Origin: Neopestalotiopsis rosae | Lineage: Eukaryota > Ascomycota > Sordariomycetes > Amphisphaeriales > Sporocadaceae | DNA length: 64,000 nt | Assembly: GCA_023078685.1 (NCBI GenBank) | Contig: JALGAS010000005.1 | Location: 2,046,001-2,110,000, forward strand | Reading direction: 5' to 3' | Shown: positions 56,792 to 64,000 of the stretch, piece after piece | Layout: each line of letters opens with the position of its first letter | Numbering within the stretch: the first letter of the stretch is position 1 | Notes under the pieces: generated by a model | The model's input: the letters and a program-made list of their open reading frames with translations, nothing else | The model's database searches: none | Told to the model about the DNA's origin: nothing | Program-made: the position numbers and the translations under genes

Positions 56792-57865
56792 TTATTTCGA
56801 GCCCCTAGAGACACCTGCGCCAATCACACCTGGCAGCTTCTCCTCACCGACACTGAACAGCAGGCTAATGCTGAAGCCAACGGCACCGACCATGAAGATA
56901 GTGAAACCAACAAACAGCCAGAAGGGAACGCTGACATCCTGCTTCTGGCAGGCAGCGCCACCCCAGTACCAAACACTTTCGCTCTTCTTGTTCTCGCGGG
57001 TCTTTTGGCAGTGGCAAGAGTAGCATGAGGAATCGGCATCCGCCTTGTACTTGTTGAGGCAGATTCCGTGGCCGCTGCAGTTGGAGGTAGCCGTCTCACA
57101 AGCATTCTTGGAGGTGAAGCAGGCAGGAATAGTTCCAACCTTGGCGACAAAGGGGTGAGGGTTGAAGGACTGCTCGTCGTTCTTGGTGGTTGCCGAGTCA
57201 GACTGGCTCGAAGTTGTCTGGATCTTGAACTCCTCGTTAAGAACGGCCTCGGACTGTTGACGGCGGCGGAGCTCGCTGGGAGTGCTGCTCGTGGGCACAA
57301 TCACAAGGGTCGTCTCGAGTGTAGTGCTCTGAAGCTTGGAGATGCTCGATGAGAGCGACTTGAGAGCCTTGCTGTCCTTGGCCGCGTCGTATTCGAGATA
57401 GGCGGACTTGCCGCGCCAGCAGCCGCTCTTCAGGGCGACGGTGTCCTCGAGGGAGCACTGCTTCGAAATCTTGGGCAGGTAGCTTGATGGAAGTTCCTCG
57501 AGGCCAGGTGCTGTGAACGAAGGCCCGTAGCTAGAGATGGCCTTCTTTAATCCCGCCACACGGGAGTCGTCGGCGTTCTTGACAACCACAACCAGCGAGC
57601 TCAAGTCATCAGCAGGGGCATCTGTGAAGAGATGCTGCGATGGCTTGATGCCATATTGTGTGATTTGATGAATGTCCTCCTCTGAGATGTCCTCGGCCAG
57701 CTGCTTGGCATAGCCTACACGCTGTTGCAGGATTGTCTGCGCGGCGGTCGACGATATCGAGGATGCGGATCCGGTTTGTTGTGATCGTAGGATGTAGGCT
57801 TCGATCTCTGATTCTGCGGCAGCTAGACCAGCTAGAGCCGGTACCAAGAAGCCCCAAAGCTTCAT
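56792..57865 (-). CDS. Vps3844 (DUF3844) domain type I membrane protein
   Basis: One exon of 357 codons. A signal peptide (MKLWGFLVPALAGLAAAES) leads a luminal domain. Near residues 245-305 comes the Cys-rich C-terminal signature CFTSKNACETATSNCSGHG, then CLNKYKADADSSCYSCHCQK and WGGAACQKQDVS. A transmembrane helix (FWLFVGFTIFMVGAVGFSIS) and a short cytosolic tail follow. This is the architecture of the fungal Vps3844/DUF3844 family, thought to act in the ER or in vacuolar sorting; the precise role is unclear. The EGF-like Cys spacing in NCSGHGICLNKY is clear. Confidence 0.88.
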   Translation of the reverse strand: MKLWGFLVPALAGLAAAESEIEAYILRSQQTGSASSISSTAAQTILQQRVGYAKQLAEDISEEDIHQITQYGIKPSQHLFTDAPADDLSSLVVVVKNADDSRVAGLKKAISSYGPSFTAPGLEELPSSYLPKISKQCSLEDTVALKSGCWRGKSAYLEYDAAKDSKALKSLSSSISKLQSTTLETTLVIVPTSSTPSELRRRQQSEAVLNEEFKIQTTSSQSDSATTKNDEQSFNPHPFVAKVGTIPACFTSKNACETATSNCSGHGICLNKYKADADSSCYSCHCQKTRENKKSESVWYWGGAACQKQDVSVPFWLFVGFTIFMVGAVGFSISLLFSVGEEKLPGVIGAGVSRGSK

Positions 57866-58544
57866 TGTGATGTGATGCGCGTCCCGTCAACCAGCTTATG
57901 GCAATGTCGGGTCTGGTGTTTTGGTTGTTGAGCTGGGTCGGTCGCCTTTGGAGCTAGCTGCCTTGGAGCTGGAGACGTAATTGCACAGACGACCCAGAGA
58001 GCTACCAGCAGGCCAGATCCACGTGATGAATCGCCGATAAGCGGCAGCGTCTACCGTGCGAACTAGCCTACTCTCATGATTGAGTACGGTACAGTCACCC
58101 CCAAACCCGACATCTTGATACAGTTGTAGTCATACTTTTGGGACTGTGTCATTCTTCCAGCCATTAGGTCCCTGAGAACCCAAACTCCAGGGCCTGTTCA
58201 TTGCGTATATTAGGCTTCTTCTAGCGGTTCGCCCCTGCTACTACATCACCTTAGACGCCGATTTATAATTGGCAAGGCTACAACCAGGGTCTTCGTCATT
58301 TTGAGAAGCAATCACCTGCAAAGAATCCCTCTTCCTCACCACGGAGCAGGTTTCTTCCTCTCTTCGGCCGGCCATACCTTTCGACTCGCCAACGAAGCCA
58401 GAGCCAACCAAGTCTGATTCCGCAACCTTAGGACGCCTCAGGTATCTCTGCAAGCCTGGCAAGGCCGGTGGCGCATCGCCCTTCGTCCCTCCCAACGGGC
58501 CGCCGTCTTTGAAGACGTGCGAGCCGCCTCCAGACACGTTCACC
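57866..58544. promoter_or_regulatory. Divergent promoter region
   Basis: 679 bases between the divergent starts of the Vps3844-domain gene and the gene at 58545. No further gene is recognised. Confidence 0.45.
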
Positions 58545-59936
58545 ATGTTACGATTATTACGAACAAAACCGGCGCAGTTCCGACCTGTCGGCCTCTTTCA
58601 ACGTCTTCGCACCAGTAGCACTCGCCCCGAACCCTCGCAATTACAGTTCCAGAGAGTGAAAGTTAGAAAGAGATGGTTTCGGCCCGCGGCCTTCTTTGGC
58701 GCCGCGGTTATTTACTATGCCTGCTACCAGATTTACACAACATCGGTTTTCGCCGTCTTAGGGCAATGGCTAGAGGAGGAAGTTTCTAAAATGTCGCCCA
58801 AGGAGCGGAAAAAGCTGGAAAAGGAACTCGAGGAGAGCGACCCGGCCTTCTACATTCCGCTTCCTGGCACCACCGAGACTGTCCCGTCGCCGCCATATAA
58901 AGGAACAGATCCCGAGTGGAAAGCCTTTGCTAAGTTGAGCAGAGATCAAAAGAAGATTTCTAGTATCAAGGCTACACTTGCCGAATTCTCCAAAAAGGCT
59001 ATTGAGAATAATCCGCAAATCAGCCGGCAATTTGGCAAAGAGTGGAAGGTCACAAGAGCTTGGTTGGATGTCACATATCCGCTGAGGCCGCCACCGACCT
59101 TTGAAAGACAAGTGTAGGACCAAATATAGTCTGTTGTCTTGAGTGTACACTAACATTGCGCCAGAATATGTTGGGATGACGACGGTCTGTCGGTTGTAAC
59201 TCAACCAGTTGATTCCGATGTTGCGTTCAAGTTGCAACGAACGCTCATGCCCACGGCCATGACCTTGTCCATGTGGAGTTTTAGCATGACTTTGGCTCAA
59301 CACCACTATAGCTCAATTGCCAAATACTTTGGCGTCCAGCCAAGAGAGGACCAAGAACAGAGTGTTCAACAAGTACTTGACAGAATGAGGCAGCACATTG
59401 TCAAGGGAACCCCGCCTAAGGCCTCGGGCATGACTTCGGATCCAACGACGCTCAGTCCCAAGCCGACCGAGTCAAAAGACGAAAAGGCAGTGAGTCCGAC
59501 TAGGCGGCAGACCGCTGATGGGTCACCCACAGATGACTCAACGACCTCTCAAACACCGGAGGATGCGACACCAGACGGTTCTGGGGGGAGCAGGTTTCCA
59601 GGCGCAGTCAGTCCCTTCTCCAAGTCACAAGAAACCCCTGAGAAGAGGCCCAGTGCCAAAGATATCCACGGCGTCAGAGAGGTCTCGGAGCACACTGTAG
59701 GCGCATGGCAAGCTCTCAGGCAAAAATGGAAGCAGGTCTGGAAGCCTAGGCGCCCATACCCCCCACGAGGATCTGTCCACTTTGCTGGTCTGGTTGAAGT
59801 TGCAAGTCCAAAGGCTTCGCTCGTAATAGATGTCTCGGCGTGGTTTGATCCAAAGACCAACTCGATTGATGGCAAGACGTTGTCATTGGCGCTACGAGCT
59901 ATCAGACCCCGGCAGATGTCTCCAGCAGCAAGATGA
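58545..59936 (+). CDS. Hypothetical protein, probably mitochondrial membrane
   Basis: Exons 58545-59113 and 59165-59936 encode 446 residues; the intron has a CACTAAC branch point and joins ERQV to ICWDDDG. The N-terminus is Arg/Ser/Thr-rich without acidic residues (MLRLLRTKPAQFRPVGLFQR), like a mitochondrial presequence. One transmembrane segment follows at about residues 47-70 (RPAAFFGAAVIYYACYQIYT). Then come a charged segment (MSPKERKKLEKELEESDPAF), a folded-looking domain with RAWLDVTYPLRPPPTFERQV, a disordered Ser/Thr/Pro linker, and a C-terminal part ending LALRAIRPRQMSPAAR. I do not recognise the family by name. It looks like an inner-membrane protein conserved in filamentous fungi. 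Confidence 0.8.
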
Positions 59937-60903
59937 TGGAAAAAGTTTCGACTACAATGAATTGAGAGCTATACACATCGCCATTCATCGATATTTGAGT
60001 CAAAGAGAAGCTCAAAGTGATCGATTCGGGTTCTCACTATTATCGGCTATGGTGTATTCGTATATGTGGAATTTACCCATGAGTCCCATGTTTGCTACTG
60101 ACGGTAGCAGGGAAAGAAGCAATCTGAGCATGCGTGCCAAAGGGCGCGCTAGGATACTCAGAAAATCAAGCAGTGGATCAAGAGGCGTCATTGTGGTGAC
60201 TTAGCTTCCTTGATGACCACCTACTGCTTCGCTGCAATTATGCAGCGAAGTGAGCGATGATTTTGTAGTACGTTGGGCTACGAAGCGAGCGAGTATTTGG
60301 ATTCAAGACTGCATAGTGCGTATAGAGGCAAATATACTTTACGTAGAGAGATGCGATGGGAGTCGTGCTCGCACCCATTTCATTTCATCCATCGATACTT
60401 TTATGAAAAGAAAAAAGTCAGCTAGCGAACGGACAAATCAACATCTGTAGATTTCAGTCTTTCACAATATCAAAATCAATCATGTCTGACACTGCTATCC
60501 TCCACCAGTTGAGCTTTGCTTGTGAAAGTTCGGTCAACACAAGTATATATGTCAAGTTGACGTGACGGCAAGGGCAAGACACGTAAAACTTCAGAGATAG
60601 GATTCAAGTCGTAGAACTTGTCAAATCATAACATTATATTTTGATTGCCATGTGCGTAAGAGGATAGGCTTTTGTTGTTCGATAGGATAACAGGCAAAGT
60701 GATATGGATTAGTGACGCGTGATGCCCCAATCTGCTAAATGAATTTATCCTTTGCCTCCTGGCTGACGACAAGAATAACGATTAACTTCCAAAAAGCCAT
60801 TTATATGCCATACTGGGCCGACCATCCCATTGCAGCCATCTGCCGCCCCGTGGATTGATAACAACTGCTCCGTCTCGTTTAAACACTATGATTGTTGTGC
60901 CAA
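59937..60903. other. Convergent 3' region with a hairpin
   Basis: 967 bases between converging genes. Apart from the inverted repeat at 60227-60250 I see nothing. Frames up to 124 codons are not supported. Confidence 0.45.
60227..60250. repeat. Perfect inverted repeat (10-bp arms, 4-base loop)
   Basis: CTTCGCTGCA and its exact reverse complement TGCAGCGAAG are separated by ATTA. It lies about 290 bases after the stop codon at 59936, so it could act as a 3'-end or RNA structure, or be a small transposon footprint. A related GCGAAGTGAGCG / GCTACGAAGCGAGCGAG echo follows within 50 bases. Confidence 0.7.
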
Positions 60904-61761
60904 TCATGCCTTACGTGGATACTGCCGGGCCATTTCCACCAAGTACAGTGATTCGGAAGCGTTCTCGAGAGTAGAACGGACTCGCAGGTGTTCGAGGGTC
61001 CGTAGCTCTTGGAGTCTCGCTTCGCGTTTTCTACGAAACTTTACTTGCTTCTTGAGTGTCTCCTGAAGGTCTTTGAGCTGTCGGAAGACGGCGTCTTCAC
61101 TGGATTGCTCCTTCTTGGCGTCCTCCAACTGTTGACACAAATCGTTGGTTTCACCAAGTTCCTCGGTAATGCCCTTTTGCTGCTCATACAATTCCCACAA
61201 CTTGAGATATTGCGGATCGGTACGCTGGGGATCTTTGGAAGTTTCGTGGTCAAGCATACCTGATATGACTTCGACGCAATAGGTATTGAGATCTCCCAGA
61301 CGTGTGAATGAGTCCTGGGCAGTGCCATTGTCTCCACGTCGTATATCGTCCATCATAGCCTGGAGAGCTAAGCCTTGGGGTCCCGCAAAAACATGGAACC
61401 AGTATCGTGCCAATGCGAAATGCTGCTGCATTGATTCCTGCTTGTCCTGGATCTTCATTTCAAGGCCCTTCATCTTGGACAATGTTGCAGAATACTTGGG
61501 TGACCATTCCTCGACGACTCTTACAAATCCCTGAACGTCATTGGAGAGATCTCTCCAGAATAGTGCGAGATCCTGAGAGGATGAATCAAGCTGCTTCTGC
61601 TTATCGTCCTCATGCATCTGCTGGTAACGTAAACTGAATCCATGCAATTCGAGATGATGGTCCATGAAACATTTACCCCGAGTGGCAGCGTTCCCAACAA
61701 GACGATCGACCGCATGCTGAGGGCTGGTGTCAGAGGGGTTGTCACTTTGCTCTTGTCCCAT
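60904..61761 (-). CDS. Hypothetical coiled-coil protein with possible N-myristoylation signal
   Basis: One exon of 285 codons from ATG at 61761; the frame stays open upstream but without another ATG. The N-terminus MGQEQSD fits the myristoylation consensus (Gly2, Ser6). The body is helical and charged, with LALFWRDLSNDVQGFVRVVE, EWSPKYSATLSKMKGLEMK and a long coiled coil towards the C-terminus (about residues 195-260, EDAVFRQLKDLQETLKKQVK). No enzymatic motif is seen and I do not recognise the family. A role as a membrane-linked scaffold is a guess. Confidence 0.7.
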   Translation of the reverse strand: MGQEQSDNPSDTSPQHAVDRLVGNAATRGKCFMDHHLELHGFSLRYQQMHEDDKQKQLDSSSQDLALFWRDLSNDVQGFVRVVEEWSPKYSATLSKMKGLEMKIQDKQESMQQHFALARYWFHVFAGPQGLALQAMMDDIRRGDNGTAQDSFTRLGDLNTYCVEVISGMLDHETSKDPQRTDPQYLKLWELYEQQKGITEELGETNDLCQQLEDAKKEQSSEDAVFRQLKDLQETLKKQVKFRRKREARLQELRTLEHLRVRSTLENASESLYLVEMARQYPRKA

Positions 61762-62399
61762 TGCGGTGCCTGCCAGGTGCTTGACGGTTGGGAAGTGACT
61801 GTGGTCATGAATATTGTGGCGAGTTTTGTTTTCCCTGAAGGCAGCGAGTCTTATTTCAGAAGGGGAGTCTGCTTTACCAGAAAAGACAAAGACGACGAGA
61901 TTGTGAGTTGAGAATAACAGCCTAGACAACAGAACGTTGTGGAAAAGTAAGCATTTCCAATGACATAATTGATCAATTCACTACTTTCCAAGTAGCCACC
62001 TTAATAAGTGTTAATTTCGGAAACTCCAAATCAGCAGGTCGTTGGCCACTTCCGCATGTTACCAGTTGATGAGGGAATATCAAATCGTCTCTGGTATTAC
62101 TTGCATGGCATGCACGGGTCGGTCTTATTTGACCTTGCAAGATGACGTCTCTTTGGGTCATGTTCATCAATGGTGCAGAGTAATAGCGGCCTCGTATGGC
62201 ACAAGATTTGGAAGGCACGATACTGAAGCTCTGCCACACAGGTACTGAGGCCATATGACTCAATAGAGCTCAAATCGACGGCTGGCGGTGATACTCCAGC
62301 CTCACCCATGATGTAGTGCATAACATTTCTCAAATACCTTTTTTTTTCTTTGGGTTATATTGAATTATCAAAAGGATTGTAAGTTTTCATACTGATTAA
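61762..62399. other. Upstream region of the coiled-coil gene
   Basis: About 640 bases between the coiled-coil gene start and the NmrA-like gene 3' end. It includes a T-rich run near 62339-62350. No gene is recognised. Confidence 0.4.
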
Positions 62400-63308
62400 T
62401 CATACATCAGCTGCAGCGAAAAAGTCTTCCACGCTCATCAAATTGAAATCCTCCCTATTCCTCTGAACATCGATCGTGCTCCCAGTAGCATTATATATGC
62501 CCTGAAACGCCACCAACCTAGGTCCTAGGGGTCCCAGCTTCTTGGCAAGGTCTTCCATTGTCTCGTACAACACCTCAATCTGCACCCCTTTGGCCTTTCC
62601 AATCTTGGCAGCCAGCTCAGCCGCCGTCACGGCCTCCACGGCAAGCGGCACGACCCGGCGCCGAAACTCCTCGGGTTTCTGTAGCGCCGTGGTAACGACG
62701 ACACCGATATCACCAGCATCCAAGACGTCGATTTTTGTGTCGGGTTTCAAGGCAGTCCGAAGTACTCTGTCCTTCCACAGCTCGGGAAACATCAAAGAAG
62801 CCAAGGGCGGCACAAACAGGTGCAGCAATACTGGGAGTTGTACAATCGTCCAGCTCGCAAATCCGGCACTCCGGACCAAGTCCTCGGTCTCTCGTTTGGA
62901 CATCCAGTACTCGTACATGGGGTGACCCGGGCCAAAGCCGGGAAAGCTCTCGTAAGAGTCTGTGCCGGACACGCTGCTATAGATGAAGGAGCGGACAGAC
63001 GGCGCATTCCCAGCGGCATCGAGCACGGTACGCGCCCGGCTGAGCTGCAGACTCCCCGGGCCGGGCGGCAGATTCAAAAAGAGCGCCGTCGGTTTCGTCT
63101 GCTCCAGCGCTGCCTGGATGGATGCCGCGTCGTCCAGATCGCCCTTGACCAGCACGGCACCCGATGCCTCGAGCGCCTGCGCCGCCGCACTTGATGGATC
63201 TCGCACCAGCGCGTATACTGTGAAAGACGCGGTGGTCAGGCAGTGCTTCACGACGCCGCGGCCTTGATTGCCGGTGGCGCTGGTGACGAGGATGCTTTCT
63301 TGTGACAT
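62400..63308 (-). CDS. NmrA-like family NAD(P)-binding protein
   Basis: One exon of 302 codons with a clean ATG. The Rossmann start is ILVTSATGNQGRGVVKHCL (GxxGxxG variant), followed by VYALVRDPSSAAAQAL, VLVKGDLDDAASIQAALE, LFLNLPPGPGSLQLSRARTV, SVRSFIYSSVSGTDSYESFP and YWMSKRETEDLVRSAGFASW. The order fits NmrA-like proteins of the HSCARG/NmrA group; the Tyr-xxx-Lys of classical SDRs becomes YWMSK, which retains the spacing. It may sense NADP(H) redox state or act as a reductase. Different in sequence and exon structure from the NmrA-like gene at 45685. Confidence 0.88.
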   Translation of the reverse strand: MSQESILVTSATGNQGRGVVKHCLTTASFTVYALVRDPSSAAAQALEASGAVLVKGDLDDAASIQAALEQTKPTALFLNLPPGPGSLQLSRARTVLDAAGNAPSVRSFIYSSVSGTDSYESFPGFGPGHPMYEYWMSKRETEDLVRSAGFASWTIVQLPVLLHLFVPPLASLMFPELWKDRVLRTALKPDTKIDVLDAGDIGVVVTTALQKPEEFRRRVVPLAVEAVTAAELAAKIGKAKGVQIEVLYETMEDLAKKLGPLGPRLVAFQGIYNATGSTIDVQRNREDFNLMSVEDFFAAADV

Positions 63309-63797
63309 TTTGGATTTTCACACTTTCTTTGTATATGCGCACGTATCTTCAAGACCCCGAAATTTCAGTTCTTAAACGGGTTTTTGTATTGCGGAGATGT
63401 GGGGTCCTGCTGGAGGCATTGTCTGAGAGTCAGCTTACCTCGCTGTTGCCTTATGGTCGCCCCTCTTCCAAGTGCTTACATCTGGATGATCTTTTTCCGA
63501 CATTGCTTTGATATCGCTCACTCGGGGTCAGGTCTATCCAGTGCCCGAATGTCGGAGAAAAAAAATGATAATCACAAAATATACCAGGAATGTCAACTCG
63601 GAGATATGCTCTAGAAATCTGGGCGTCGAGCACGATCATTGTGAAGAGGATAGAGTCGTTATAAATGCTCTATTGGTCTATTGTCTTCGACTGTGCGAAC
63701 CATGTTCCAACTAGGCCCAAATACTGCTATCGTTCATTGTGCTCCACAACTCCCAACATGCCTTTTGCCTTAGATAGGCCAATGATAGAAGCACTTA
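63309..63797. other. Spacer between the NmrA-like gene and the MFS gene
   Basis: 489 bases containing the NmrA promoter and the transporter 3' UTR; nothing else recognised. Confidence 0.4.
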
Positions 63798-64000
63798 TTA
63801 GTGAGCGAATCTGAAATCCAATCTACGACTGCCCTGCAGCTTGGTATTTCTGGTATAGTCTCGTTTGGCCTCCTCGGTCATTCCGTTCCAGACTCTGTCG
63901 CGCTGCTTGTTACGCCAGACATAGTATGCCTTGGTCAGAAGGAACATCACAATGACGAGGATATCAATGCCCAAGAGAACGCCATTGCCGCGGCGGTACT
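63798..64000 (-). CDS. MFS transporter, C-terminal part (5' part outside window)
   Basis: The last 67 codons of a gene read from the right edge to TAA at 63798-63800. They give the last membrane helix (NGVLLGIDILVIVMFLLTKA) and the cytosolic tail YYVWRNKQRDRVWNGMTEEA ... RRLDFRFAH. The RNKQRD...WN and LDFRFAH tail is typical of fungal anion:cation symporter (Dal5/allantoate permease-like) transporters. The substrate cannot be told from this fragment. Confidence 0.75.
   Translation of the reverse strand, partial: YRRGNGVLLGIDILVIVMFLLTKAYYVWRNKQRDRVWNGMTEEAKRDYTRNTKLQGSRRLDFRFAH

Overview
The window is nuclear DNA of a filamentous ascomycete (Pezizomycotina, probably Sordariomycetes or a near relative; the species cannot be told from sequence alone). 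The evidence is the gene structure (many 50-90 bp introns with GTAAGT-type donors, CTAAC-like branch points and CAG/TAG acceptors) and the gene content: a HET-domain gene, a LaeA-like methyltransferase, Vps8, an Stb6-like protein, Ntr2 and a set of secreted plant cell wall hydrolases. There are 27 protein-coding genes or gene remnants with good support, plus two weaker candidates. Two genes are cut by the window edges: the STB6-like gene at the left and an MFS transporter at the right.

Layout. 1-5.1 kb: an Stb6-like gene and the Gid2/Rmd5 ubiquitin ligase subunit diverge from a 1.3 kb spacer. 5.4-38.5 kb: a pectin/cell wall degradation island. It holds five secreted enzymes, all on the minus strand: endo-beta-1,6-galactanase (GH30_5), rhamnogalacturonan lyase (PL4), exo-polygalacturonase (GH28), pectin lyase (PL1) and a cellobiohydrolase without binding module (GH7). 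Between them sit housekeeping genes (VPS8, a GPALPP/DUF3752 protein, a membrane RING E3, cyclophilin H), an unrecognised conserved-looking gene and a tRNA-like locus. Together the enzymes would attack homogalacturonan (PL1, GH28), the RG-I backbone (PL4), beta-1,6-galactan side chains (GH30) and cellulose (GH7).

39.9-53.6 kb: an accessory stretch. It holds a membrane-anchored fungal protein with an in-frame TAG, a phytanoyl-CoA dioxygenase-like enzyme, a D-2-hydroxyacid dehydrogenase, an NmrA-like Rossmann protein, a HET gene with an in-frame TGA, and a ten-exon LaeA-like methyltransferase. 54.2-64 kb: mostly conserved cell biology genes. These are the spliceosomal SmG gene (four small exons) and NTR2 back to back, a Vps3844-domain membrane protein, a probable mitochondrial membrane protein, a coiled-coil protein with a possible myristoylation signal, a second NmrA-like protein and the MFS C-terminus.

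The most notable observations are the co-oriented cell wall enzyme island with candidate CreA and XlnR/Xyr1 sites, single in-frame stops in two rapidly evolving genes (each one C-to-T change from a sense codon), a GC-AG intron in the GH28 gene, a split tRNA-like structure at 30.5 kb, and two spliceosome genes sharing a 274 bp promoter. No CRISPR array, intact transposon, virus or backbone biosynthetic gene (PKS/NRPS) was seen.
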